Of a DNA stretch of 43,159 bases, positions 8,616 to 16,791 are shown piece after piece. The stretch covers positions 1 through 43,159 of the forward strand of contig NZ_JABVEB010000044.1 in assembly GCF_014323665.1 (NCBI RefSeq), in the 5' to 3' direction. Source of the DNA: Actinomadura sp. HBU206391. GTDB taxonomy: Bacteria; Actinomycetota; Actinomycetes; Streptosporangiales; Streptosporangiaceae. Position 1 is the first letter of the stretch; the number at the start of each line of letters is the position of its first letter. The translations under genes and the position numbers were made by a program. The notes under the pieces are model-generated. The model was not told the origin of the DNA. It made no database searches and worked only from the letters and a program-made list of their open reading frames with translations.

Positions 8616-10052
8616 TCACGGGGCGGGCGGGTGGCCCGCGACGGGCGTGGCCGCTGTGCCCGCGCTGGCACGGTCGAGGGCGAGCTGAGCCGACAGCGCC
8701 GGAATGCCCAGGTCGCGCTCGGCCTGTGGCGTCGCGTTGTGCAGGAGATTGTCGAGTTGCCAGGGGTCCCGCTCCAGGTCGTAGTACTCCCGGAACGTCA
8801 CCTTGCCGCTGCCCGCCGGGTTCCCCGACCGATCGAGGACGGTGTCGTAGTACTCGGTGTACTGCCGGGATCCCGTCCGGTGCGCGGCCCAGCTCTGGGG
8901 CCGCTCGTCGGCCCTCTCCCGCCACCACTCGATCAGCAGCCGCTCCCTGCGGTATGACGTGAGCAGCGAATGGCCGTCCATCGGGTGCGCGCGGGCGCCC
9001 GTGAGACCGGCGGCGTCGAGGATGGTGGGCGCGATATCGACGCTCGCCACGAGCCGGTCGTCGGAGCGGCCGGTGTTCAGCCCCGCCGCGGGCCAGGAGA
9101 GATAGAACGGCACCCGGATGGCCGGCGAGTACGGCACCGACTTACGGTGCCAGCCGTGGTCGGACCAGGAGAAACCGTTGTCTCCGAGAAAGAGCACCAG
9201 GGTGTTTTCGAGCTGGCCCAGCTCGGCCAGCTTCACCCGGACGGCCGCGGCCAGGTCGTCCACCGACAGGAGGGTACGGAACTGCGCGTCGCGCACCGCC
9301 GCGCCCCGCGCGGGCTTCGCCGTGGCGCGCTGGATGAACGGCGGCTTGTCGGTCTTGTCGGCCTCGAAGACCGACGGCCGGCCATGCCAGGCCGGCACCC
9401 GCGCGCGTGCGTACCTCGGCTCGGGCCGGTGCGGCCCATGGGGCGCGTACGGCGCGAGGCAGAGGAACCACGGGCGGCGGTCCGAGGCACTGCGCTGCAG
9501 GAACCCGAGCGCCCTGTCCTTCACCACCGTCGTGGTGTAGTCCGGGAGCGGCCGTACCGTGCCGTTGAAGTTCCAGACGCCGTTGTCGTAGGTGGGCTTG
9601 GCCAGCAGCGACCACTCCTCGAAGAACGGCGGATGGTCGAGCACCTGCCAGCCGTTGAGGAACTTCCCGCACAACCCGGTGCGGTAGCCCGCCTCCTGCA
9701 ACTGGCGCTGCACCGTGCGGGCGTGGTCCAGTCTGGAGCTCTGCCGGTTGCCTCGTACCCCGTGGTTGTGGGCGTACTGCCCGGTGAACAGCGACGAGCG
9801 CGCGGGCGCGCAGAGCGGCGTGGTCGCGAAGCCGTTGGCGAACCGGGTGCCCTGGCCGGCCAGCCAGTCGAAGATCCGCGGCGTCGCCCACTCGGTGTAC
9901 AGCGGTTGATCGTCGGTCACGATCACCAGGATGTTCGGGCGGGACGCGGCGCTCGCCCGGCCGATGCCCATCGCCGCGACGGCCGTCGCGGCCACGGCGG
10001 CCGAGGAGCCGGAGAGGAAGGTCCGCCGACTGATCTGGGTTCGTACGGTCAC
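8616..10052 (-). CDS. Tat-exported type I sulfatase
   Basis: The protein has 478 residues from GTG 10052 (GGGAGG lies upstream). The N-terminus has a twin-arginine signal (SRRTFLSGSSAAVAATAVAA) ending near ASAAS at about residue 37, so it is exported folded. The catalytic motif C81-A-P-A-R with downstream SSLFTGQ is the Cys-type formylglycine site. Metal ligands appear in NILVIVTDDQP near residues 40-50 and in FLGDNGFSW towards the C-terminal half. Type I sulfatases hydrolyse sulfate esters after Cys is converted to formylglycine by a separate enzyme, which is not in this window. The substrate is unknown. An alternative in-frame GTG exists at 10076. Confidence 0.93.
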   Translation of the reverse strand: MTVRTQISRRTFLSGSSAAVAATAVAAMGIGRASAASRPNILVIVTDDQPLYTEWATPRIFDWLAGQGTRFANGFATTPLCAPARSSLFTGQYAHNHGVRGNRQSSRLDHARTVQRQLQEAGYRTGLCGKFLNGWQVLDHPPFFEEWSLLAKPTYDNGVWNFNGTVRPLPDYTTTVVKDRALGFLQRSASDRRPWFLCLAPYAPHGPHRPEPRYARARVPAWHGRPSVFEADKTDKPPFIQRATAKPARGAAVRDAQFRTLLSVDDLAAAVRVKLAELGQLENTLVLFLGDNGFSWSDHGWHRKSVPYSPAIRVPFYLSWPAAGLNTGRSDDRLVASVDIAPTILDAAGLTGARAHPMDGHSLLTSYRRERLLIEWWRERADERPQSWAAHRTGSRQYTEYYDTVLDRSGNPAGSGKVTFREYYDLERDPWQLDNLLHNATPQAERDLGIPALSAQLALDRASAGTAATPVAGHPPAP

Positions 10053-10161
10053 TCCGGATTCCTCCCGGCCGCTCACCTCAGGGCTCTGAGGAGGCTCTGA
10101 GAAGACGGAGTCAAGCGCCTGCCCACGTGCCCGGGCCGCGCGAAATGCCGACTTGGCACAG

Positions 10162-10182
10162 CCGTTCCGGAAAACAGAACGG
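10162..10182 (-). terminator. possible stem-loop downstream of the formate dehydrogenase operon
   Basis: CCGTTC and GAACGG form a 6-bp stem with a 9-base loop, between the last operon gene and the sulfatase start. No U-tract follows, so this is a weak candidate for a terminator or processing site. Confidence 0.3.
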
Positions 10183-10252
10183 GCCTTGGGCGCCCGCGTC
10201 TCCTCGACCGCAGGTCACCGGGCCGACCCGCTCCGGCACACCATCTCGGGCG

Positions 10253-11287
10253 CTACGGCGACGGCCGTGATCCGGGACCGGCCGGCGGTCCCGGATCCGC
10301 ACGCTGGGCCATGACGGTGTACTTCGGATCGGCGACCGAGATGAGACCGGCCTCGAAGACGCCGAAGCGCGTGCAGGCCGACGAGGCGATCAGCGCGGCT
10401 CCCGACGCCATCGCGCCGCGCCGGCTGCGCCCGCCGGCGGCCAGCCCGGCGAGCGCGCCGGTCGCCATGAGCGCCTCGGACGCGCGCATCAGCAGATTGG
10501 CCCTGCCCTGGTGGTACGGCTCGGCGAGCGGGCCGAGCCGCCGACGCATCCGGGTCATGGCGGTGAGTTCGAGCGCCGTGCCGACGGCCGCCGCGCCCCG
10601 GGCCAGGTCGGTCTGCTCGGCGGGCGCGGCCAGCATGCCGAGTCCGCCGGCGGCGGCCATCGCGGATCCGGTGAAGACGAAGGGCATTTCACGGTAGCCC
10701 TCGTGCCACGCCGGCACGGCGGTGTCGCACAGCAGCACGGCGGTGTAGGTCACGATGGCCGGACCGGTGATGGCCGCGCCGGCGGTGGCCAGCCCGCCGA
10801 GGCGCGGGCATCGGCCGGTCACGTCCGTGACGGCGGCGATCCCGGCCGCGGGGGCGAAGACGGTCAGCAGCCATGAGCCGACGCTCATCGGCGAGGTGGG
10901 CTTGAAGACCCGGAGCATGTAGACGAAGCGTTCGGGGCGGCCCAGATCGTGGATCAGCGCCGCCGCCGACAGTGAGATCGCGCCCGCGGCGCCGACCTTG
11001 CCGGCCCGGGCGAGCCTGTCACGCCCGGTGGCGTGGGCCGCGGCGGCCAGAACGGCGGAGGCCCCGGCCAGCCCGCCAAGGAAGAGGTAGCCCGCGATGT
11101 CGAGCGGTCGCCAGCCCGGCCGCTTGATGATCGGCTTGCCGTAGTAGGACCTGAACCGCTCGGTCGCCGGCGTGCCGCCACCGCGACGGCCGCGGCGCCG
11201 GTGCCGGCCGCCCTTCTCGCCGGGCAGCGCCTCACGGGCCCGCTGCGCGTCGCGCAGGCCCTCGCGGGTGAGTCTCGCGTCGCTCAT
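10253..11287 (-). CDS. NrfD/PsrC-like membrane subunit of formate dehydrogenase
   Basis: This 344-residue integral membrane protein has a charged cytoplasmic N-terminus of about 50 residues (RRRGRRGGG), then the conserved SYYGKPIIKRPGW and DIAGYLFLGGLAGASAVLAA segments, followed by about eight hydrophobic helices. LIHDLGRPERFVYMLRVFKP with SPMSVGSW is the family hallmark near the quinol-binding region. NrfD-type subunits anchor a molybdo/iron-sulfur enzyme to the membrane and pass electrons to or from menaquinone. Its ATG overlaps the fdhB stop by four bases (ATGA), so the stoichiometry is probably translationally coupled. It replaces the cytochrome-b-type FdhI gamma subunit of E. coli FDH-N. 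Confidence 0.9.
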   Translation of the reverse strand: MSDARLTREGLRDAQRAREALPGEKGGRHRRRGRRGGGTPATERFRSYYGKPIIKRPGWRPLDIAGYLFLGGLAGASAVLAAAAHATGRDRLARAGKVGAAGAISLSAAALIHDLGRPERFVYMLRVFKPTSPMSVGSWLLTVFAPAAGIAAVTDVTGRCPRLGGLATAGAAITGPAIVTYTAVLLCDTAVPAWHEGYREMPFVFTGSAMAAAGGLGMLAAPAEQTDLARGAAAVGTALELTAMTRMRRRLGPLAEPYHQGRANLLMRASEALMATGALAGLAAGGRSRRGAMASGAALIASSACTRFGVFEAGLISVADPKYTVMAQRADPGPPAGPGSRPSP

Positions 11288-12225
11288 CGCCGCCTCGGCA
11301 TCTCGACCGCGCAGGTCACCAGGGCCACAGCGCCGAGCAGAGTGAGCGCGGCCGCCCCGGCGTGCCGCCACATCGACGGCAGATCGTGGGTGGTGACGAG
11401 GGGGTCCGGGGGGAGCCCGTAGACCTCCGGGTCGTCGAGCAGCAGGAAGAAGGCGCCGGCCCCGCCGATCCCGTCATCGGGGTCGGCGCCGTACAGCCTG
11501 GCGTCGGTCACTCCCGCGTCGTGCAGCCGGCCGACCCGGGCCCCGGCGCGTTCGCGCAGTTCGTCGAGCGGGCCGTACTGGATGGAATCGGTCGGGCAGG
11601 CCTTGGCGCAGGCCGGTTCCATCCCGGCGCCGAGGCGGTCATAGCACATCGTGCACTTCCACGCCCGGCCGTCGCCGTCGCGCTGCTCGATGACGCCGAA
11701 CGGGCAGGCGGGCACGCAGTAGCCGCAGCCGTTGCAGATGTCGGGCTGCACCACGACCGTGCCGAACTCGGTGCGCATCAGCGCGCCTGTCGGGCACACG
11801 TCCAGGCAGGCGGCGTGCGTGCAGTGCTTGCAGACGTCGGAGGACATCAGCCAGCGCAGTTCTCCGCGCTGCCCGTTTCCGCGCGCGTCGGGCCGGGTCG
11901 CCCCGGCGGCCAGGCCGAGCACGTCGATGTCCGCGTGCTCGACACCGGGCTGCTGCGGGCCGAGCGGCTTGCGCTGCTCGATGAAGGCCACGTGCCGCCA
12001 GGTGTCCGCGCCGAGCCGCTCGGTGTTGTCGTAGGACATGCCGGTGAAGGTCAGGTCGCCGCCCGGCAGGGCGTTCCACTCCTTGCAGGCCACCTCACAG
12101 GCCTTGCAGCCGATGCAGACGGAGGTGTCGGTGAAAAAGCCCATGCGCGGCGGGGGGTCGAGGTGGCCGGCGTCGCCGGCGACGTCCGGCTCCGGGCCGG
12201 ACCACAGGTTCGTGCTCGTGCCCAT
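11284..12225 (-). CDS. fdhB: formate dehydrogenase iron-sulfur subunit FdhB-like
   Basis: This 313-residue electron-transfer subunit carries four ferredoxin-type cysteine clusters: CIGCKACEVAC (C37/C40/C43 and C47), CKHCTHAACLDVCP, CNGCGYCVPACP and CTMCYDRLGAGMEPACAKACP. They would form a chain of [4Fe-4S] centres between FdhA and the membrane subunit. Near the C-terminus there is one hydrophobic segment (AAALTLLGAVALVTCAV) that probably anchors it. The start ATG 12225 lies two bases after the fdhA stop. Longer upstream frames fall inside fdhA and are rejected. Confidence 0.94.
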   Translation of the reverse strand: MGTSTNLWSGPEPDVAGDAGHLDPPPRMGFFTDTSVCIGCKACEVACKEWNALPGGDLTFTGMSYDNTERLGADTWRHVAFIEQRKPLGPQQPGVEHADIDVLGLAAGATRPDARGNGQRGELRWLMSSDVCKHCTHAACLDVCPTGALMRTEFGTVVVQPDICNGCGYCVPACPFGVIEQRDGDGRAWKCTMCYDRLGAGMEPACAKACPTDSIQYGPLDELRERAGARVGRLHDAGVTDARLYGADPDDGIGGAGAFFLLLDDPEVYGLPPDPLVTTHDLPSMWRHAGAAALTLLGAVALVTCAVEMPRRR

Positions 12226-12227
12226 GC

Positions 12228-15200
12228 TCAGACCCCGGCGCCCGTGCGGTCGGTGATGCCGGCCCTGCGCTGGTACTCGCGTACGAGCGCCGGCAGCGCG
12301 GGGCCTCGCGGCCTGCGGCCCGGCCGGATGTCGACGGTCAGGGCCTTGTCCTCCTGGATGTGCCCGTTGGGGTCGAGGGCGATGGCCACGAGGGAGTTGG
12401 CGTCGTCGCCCCGGGTGTAGCCGTTGCGGCCCCAGTGGTACGGCACGCCGATCTGGTGGATGGTCCGGTCCTGTACCCGCAGCGGCACCATCCGGTCCGT
12501 GACCATCACCCGGGCCTCGATGGCGTTCCGCGCGCTGACGATGGTCGCCCACCCCCGGTGTTCCAGCCCCCGCTCGGCGGCGAGTTCGGGCGAGACCTCG
12601 CAGAAGAACTCCGGTTGCAGCTCGGCGAGGTAGGGCTGCCAGCGGCTCATCCCGCCCGCGGTGAAGTGCTCGGTGAGCCGGTTCGTGGTGATGACGTAGG
12701 GGAACACCTCCGAGCCTGGTTCCGAGCCGCTCGGGTGGTAGCGGTTGTGCTCACGTGGGAACACCCGCCGGACCGGATTCGTCCGCTGCGCGTACAACGC
12801 GTTGTCGACCGGCGAGTCCTGCGGCTCGTAGTGGGTCGGCAGGGGTCCGTCCACCAGGCCGGCCGGCACGAACAGCCAGCCCTTGCCGTCGGCCTGCATG
12901 ATGAACGGGTCGGTGCCGGACAGCCCCTCGGGCCCAGTCGCGTCCGGGTCGGGTTCGTACCAGGGCGGCTTGTCGATGGTGAAGTCCGGCACGTCGTGGC
13001 CGGTCCACCTGCCCGCCTGGTCGTCCCACCACACCAGCGCCTTGCGGTCGCTCCATGGCCGGCCCTCGGGGTCGGCCGAGGCCCTGTTGTAGAGGATCCG
13101 GCGGTTGGCCGGCCAGGCCCAGGCCCATTCGTGGGCCATCCAGTCCTGTTCGGTGGCCGGCTTGCGGCGAGCGGCCTGGTTGACGCCGCCTGCATAGATC
13201 CCGCAGTAGATCCAGCAGCCGCAGGAGGTCGAGCCGTCGGCCCTGAGCTCGTCGTACGACGACAGGTGCCGGCCCATGCCGTCGAAGCCGTTGATCTCGG
13301 CCAGCACCGCCGACGCGCTGGGTTCGTCGATCTCGCCCTCCACCGGGTAGTCCCAGGTGAGATCGAGCACGGGCCGGTCGCGCTCGTCGGCCGACCCGGC
13401 GAGCCTGGCCCGGATGAGGCGCCCCAGGTGGTACATGAACCACAGGTCGCTGCGGGCATCGCCGGCCGGCACGACGGCCCCGTCGTGCCACTGCACCAAG
13501 CGGTTGGTGTTGGTGAAGGTGCCGTCCTTCTCGGTCTGCGCCGCCGCCGGGAAGAAGAAGACCTCGGTGCCGATGTCCTCGGTCCGCAACTCCTCCGTCT
13601 CGATCTCGGGACCGTCCTTCCACCAGGTCGCGCTCTCGATCAGCGAGAAGTCGCGCACCACCAGCCAGTCCAGGTTGGCCATGCCGAGGCGCTGCACCTT
13701 GGTGTTGGCGGAACCGACGGCGGGGTTCTCGCCCATCAGGAAGTAACCCTTGCAGTGCCCGTCGAGCTGTGCGATCGCGGTGTCGTAGGTGCTGTGACTG
13801 CCGGTCAGCCGGGGCAGGTAGTCGAAGCAGAAGTCGTTGCCCGCCTGCGCCGCGTCGCCCCACCACGCCTTGAGCAGGCTGACCGCGTAGGACCGCATCC
13901 TGCCCCATTGACCCTTCTCGGCCGCGTCGGCGGCGACGAAGGAGTCGAGGTCCTCGTGCGCGTGGGCGTGCGGCATCGGGAGGTAGCCGGGAAGCTGGTC
14001 GAACATGGTCGGGATGTCGCTGGAGCCCTGGATGCTGGCGTGTCCGCGCAGTGCCTGGACGCCCCCGCCGGGGCGGCCGACGTTGCCGAGCAACAGTTGC
14101 AGGATGCAGGCGCCGCGGATGTACTGCGCGCCGACCGTGTGCTGCGTCCAGCCGACCGCGTAGGCGAAGGCGCTGGTGCGGTCGCGCCCGGAGTTGCGGA
14201 CGAGCGCGTCGCAGACCTTGCCGAACAGCTCGGGGTCCACCCCGCAGATCTCCCGCACCTTCTCGGGGGTGTAGCGGGCGAAGTGCCGCTTAAGGATCTG
14301 GAACACGCAGCGTGGATGCCGCAGAGTCTCGTCGGTGTTCGGCGGGCCGCCCCTGAGCGCCGGTCCGCCCGCTCCGTAGGTGTCGGCACGGGTCATCCGC
14401 ACCGATCGTTCCCGGACGCGCTCCTCGTGGCCCTCGTCGCGCTCCCCCGAGGCGGCTACGACGTCCATGCCCTCGTACTTCCAGGTGCTGAAGTCATAGT
14501 GGCGGGTCTGCTCGTCGAAGCCGGAGAACAGCCCGTCGAGATCCTCGGTGTCGCGGTACTCCTCGGTGATGATCGTCGACGCGTTCGTGTACGCGAGAAG
14601 GTACTCACGGAAGTAGGCGTCGTTGGCCAGCACGTGGTTGATCAGCCCGCCGAGGAACGTGACGTCGGACCCCGCTCTGATCGGCACGTAGATGTCGGCC
14701 AGGGCACTCGTACGGGTGAACCGCGGATCGACATGGATGATCGTGGCCCCACGTGCCTTGGCCTCCATCACCCACTGGAACCCGACCGGGTGCGACTCGG
14801 CGAAGTTGGACCCCTGGATGACGATGCAGTCGGAGTTCTGCAGGTCCTGCATGAACATGGTGGCCCCGCCCCGGCCGAACGACGTGCCGAGCGCGGCCAC
14901 CGTCGAGCTGTGGCAGACCCGTGCCTGGTTCTCCACCTGGACGACGCCGAGAGCGGTGAACAGCTTCTTGATGAGGTAGTTCTCCTCGTTGTCCAGGGTC
15001 GCCCCGCCCAGGCTCGCGATGCCGAGCGTGCGCCGCACCCGGACGTCATCGGCGTCCCATTCCCACGTGTCGTTCCGCGTCCGGATCACCCGGTCGGCGA
15101 CCATCTCCATCGCCGTGTCGAGATCCAGCCTCTCCCAGTCGGAGCCGTACGGGCGGCGGTAGAGCACCGTGTGCCGCCGCCCCGGCCCTGTGGTGAGCTG

Positions 15201-15479
15201 CAGGGTGGCCGAGCCCTTCGGGCAGAGCCTGCCCCGGCTCACCGGCGAGTCGGGATCGCCCTCGATCTGGACGACCCGGCCCTCGGACACATAGACGTTC
15301 TGCGCACAGCCGACCGCGCAGTAGGGGCAGACGGACTTCACCACCGCGTCGGCGGTCGAGACCCGCGGCTGGATCGATCCGGTGCGCGGCGACCGGACCG
15401 CGGCGCCGCGGCCCAGCGAGTCACCACCGGTGGCCTGCCGGTACACCGGCCAGCCCTTGATCCGGCTCCGCATGCCCAT
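12228..15479 (-). CDS. fdhA: molybdopterin formate dehydrogenase catalytic subunit (Cys form)
   Basis: This 1083-residue large subunit oxidises formate to CO2 at a bis-MGD molybdenum or tungsten centre. The N-terminal [4Fe-4S] motif is C51-x2-C54-x3-C58 with C86 in LCPKG. The residue that is selenocysteine in E. coli FDH-N is an ordinary TGC cysteine (C189 in ENQARVCHSSTVAAL), followed by the catalytic His and Arg context. Molybdopterin-binding segments (IVIQGSNFAESHPVGFQWV, IIHVDPRFTRTS) and the C-terminal domain (HFTAGGMSRW, VMVTDRMVPL) are intact. There is no twin-arginine signal, so the complex probably faces the cytoplasm. ATG 15479 has GGGGGGAG just upstream. No accessory sulfurtransferase FdhD is present here. 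Confidence 0.96.
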   Translation of the reverse strand: MGMRSRIKGWPVYRQATGGDSLGRGAAVRSPRTGSIQPRVSTADAVVKSVCPYCAVGCAQNVYVSEGRVVQIEGDPDSPVSRGRLCPKGSATLQLTTGPGRRHTVLYRRPYGSDWERLDLDTAMEMVADRVIRTRNDTWEWDADDVRVRRTLGIASLGGATLDNEENYLIKKLFTALGVVQVENQARVCHSSTVAALGTSFGRGGATMFMQDLQNSDCIVIQGSNFAESHPVGFQWVMEAKARGATIIHVDPRFTRTSALADIYVPIRAGSDVTFLGGLINHVLANDAYFREYLLAYTNASTIITEEYRDTEDLDGLFSGFDEQTRHYDFSTWKYEGMDVVAASGERDEGHEERVRERSVRMTRADTYGAGGPALRGGPPNTDETLRHPRCVFQILKRHFARYTPEKVREICGVDPELFGKVCDALVRNSGRDRTSAFAYAVGWTQHTVGAQYIRGACILQLLLGNVGRPGGGVQALRGHASIQGSSDIPTMFDQLPGYLPMPHAHAHEDLDSFVAADAAEKGQWGRMRSYAVSLLKAWWGDAAQAGNDFCFDYLPRLTGSHSTYDTAIAQLDGHCKGYFLMGENPAVGSANTKVQRLGMANLDWLVVRDFSLIESATWWKDGPEIETEELRTEDIGTEVFFFPAAAQTEKDGTFTNTNRLVQWHDGAVVPAGDARSDLWFMYHLGRLIRARLAGSADERDRPVLDLTWDYPVEGEIDEPSASAVLAEINGFDGMGRHLSSYDELRADGSTSCGCWIYCGIYAGGVNQAARRKPATEQDWMAHEWAWAWPANRRILYNRASADPEGRPWSDRKALVWWDDQAGRWTGHDVPDFTIDKPPWYEPDPDATGPEGLSGTDPFIMQADGKGWLFVPAGLVDGPLPTHYEPQDSPVDNALYAQRTNPVRRVFPREHNRYHPSGSEPGSEVFPYVITTNRLTEHFTAGGMSRWQPYLAELQPEFFCEVSPELAAERGLEHRGWATIVSARNAIEARVMVTDRMVPLRVQDRTIHQIGVPYHWGRNGYTRGDDANSLVAIALDPNGHIQEDKALTVDIRPGRRPRGPALPALVREYQRRAGITDRTGAGV

Positions 15480-15520
15480 GGCGCTCCCCCCGGGTCGGCG
15501 TCGACGCACCTAGCCGGATC

Positions 15521-15835
15521 TCAGTGCTCGTCCCAATGACCGTCGTGCTCGGCGTGCCGGCATCCGTCGTGGATGTAGTCCATGTGGTCGCCGTGTGGGA
15601 TGGCGACGTGGCCGCATCCGTCTCCGTGCATGTGGGTGTGGCTTCTGTGCTGAGTGTGGCCCTCGGCCTCGCACTCATCGACATGGTCGTCGTGGATTCG
15701 GTGCAGATGGCCGTCGTGGAAGTAGTCCACGTGATCGGTATGGGGGACCGACACGTGACCGCATCCCGGACCGTGGGCATGATCATGACCAACGTGCTCG
15801 GTGTTGTTCATCGTGCAGGAAACATGAGTCGTCAT
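15521..15835 (-). CDS. histidine-rich repeat metal-binding protein
   Basis: This 104-residue, strongly His/Asp-rich soluble protein starts at ATG 15835 with GGGAGG upstream. It consists of two copies of one unit: HGPGCGHVSVPHTDHVDYFH and, about 50 residues later, HGDGCGHVAIPHGDHMDYIH, each followed by DGxxHxxHDxH. Nearly a quarter of the residues are His and each unit has one GCGH cysteine, so binding of Zn, Ni or a similar divalent metal is likely (inference). No signal peptide or membrane helix is seen. It lies 41 bases upstream of fdhA on the same strand and may be the first gene of that operon. Similar His-rich small proteins are annotated in actinobacteria without firm function. Confidence 0.8.
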   Translation of the reverse strand: MTTHVSCTMNNTEHVGHDHAHGPGCGHVSVPHTDHVDYFHDGHLHRIHDDHVDECEAEGHTQHRSHTHMHGDGCGHVAIPHGDHMDYIHDGCRHAEHDGHWDEH

Positions 15836-16088
15836 GGATTCGTACCTCCCCCGTGCGGCCCGGCCCCTCCGGGTCCGCCCCTTTGTTCCTGCCCCATCCG
15901 ACGCACCACGAACGCCCTCACCTCGGGTTTCGCTGCGTCACCCCGGTTGACGGCGGTCTCCTGCGGGGACATCTCCCTACGGACGTCCGTGACGCTGTGC
16001 AACAGATCGCCACGTTGCGCGACCACGAGAGTACGGCGGACGCGTGGGGATCGACGAACGCGCCCCGGACAACGATCGGATCTTCACC

Positions 16089-16700
16089 GTGCTGAAAAGT
16101 TCGTGTCACAAGCTGATGACCACGCTGATCATGGCGATGGCCGGAGCGACATTCCTCGGCGCCGGCTGCGGCGAGGGCGGCTCGGCCCCGGTGATGCGGG
16201 CCCGGTCCGCCTTATCGGCCCCGGTCGACGCCGGGGAGGGCCCTGCCGACCGGTCCGGCGGCAGGCGGCTGCGCAGTCTGCCTCCGGAGCTGAGGTTCGA
16301 GGGGACGACCCTGGACGGCAGGCACTTCACCGGATCGGATCTGGCCGAACGGCCGGTGGTGTTCTGGTTCTGGGCGCCCTGGTGCCCCAAGTGCGTCGCC
16401 GAGGCGCCGCACGTCGCCGCCGTGGCCAGGAAGTACGGCGACCGCGTCGCCTTCGTCGGGGTCGCGGGCCACGGCGACAGCAGGAACCAGATGCGGCGGT
16501 TCGTCTCCCGGACCGGCGCCGGCGACGCCGACATCACCCAGCTCGACGACAGCACCGGCAGGCTGTTCGCGCACTTCCGCGTGAGCAGCGTGCCCGCCTT
16601 CGTGTTCATGACGCTCGACGGCACGGCCACCCGCGAGTCGGGGCGGCTCGGCGAGACCGCGCTCGAACAGCACGTACGCAGGATCGCAGGCGGACGGTGA
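16089..16700 (+). CDS. MPT53/DsbE-like thioredoxin-fold lipoprotein, copy 1
   Basis: This 203-residue exported redox protein begins at GTG 16089, which gives a signal peptide with basic n-region (LKSSCHK) and lipidation site GAGC (Cys27). The thioredoxin domain begins at LRFEGTTLDGRHF; the active site is W-C98..., that is WCPKC with cysteines at about 99 and 102, and the cis-proline is P169 in SVPAFVF. The order closely resembles M. tuberculosis MPT53 (Rv2878c, DsbE-like). It probably exchanges disulfides in exported proteins and is kept in its redox state by the CcdA-like protein three genes on. The start is uncertain: ATG 16116 would lose the basic n-region and GTG 16044 would add 15 residues. 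Confidence 0.85.
   Translation: MLKSSCHKLMTTLIMAMAGATFLGAGCGEGGSAPVMRARSALSAPVDAGEGPADRSGGRRLRSLPPELRFEGTTLDGRHFTGSDLAERPVVFWFWAPWCPKCVAEAPHVAAVARKYGDRVAFVGVAGHGDSRNQMRRFVSRTGAGDADITQLDDSTGRLFAHFRVSSVPAFVFMTLDGTATRESGRLGETALEQHVRRIAGGR
16288..16395 (+). repeat. 108-bp identical block, copy 1 (thioredoxin paralogue 1)
   Basis: This stretch is identical base for base to 16991-17098 (offset 703). It encodes the beginning of the thioredoxin fold through the CPKC active site. Identity stops abruptly at both ends (G/C at the left, T/C at the right) while the flanking coding sequence is clearly diverged. Confidence 0.95.
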
Positions 16701-16791
16701 GGGCCGTCCGCGGTCCTTTAGGCGACGTCACCCGACCCGAGGTTCTCATTCCGTAAGGTTTCGGAAGGGGTCCGGCGACTACCGTGACCCC

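Noticed and set aside
14890..14935. In-frame TGA selenocysteine codon in fdhA
   Set aside because: The codon at the Sec position is TGC; the frame is uninterrupted.
12360..15539. 1059-residue open frame on the plus strand
   Set aside because: It is antisense to fdhA, whose iron-sulfur and molybdopterin motifs are unmistakable.
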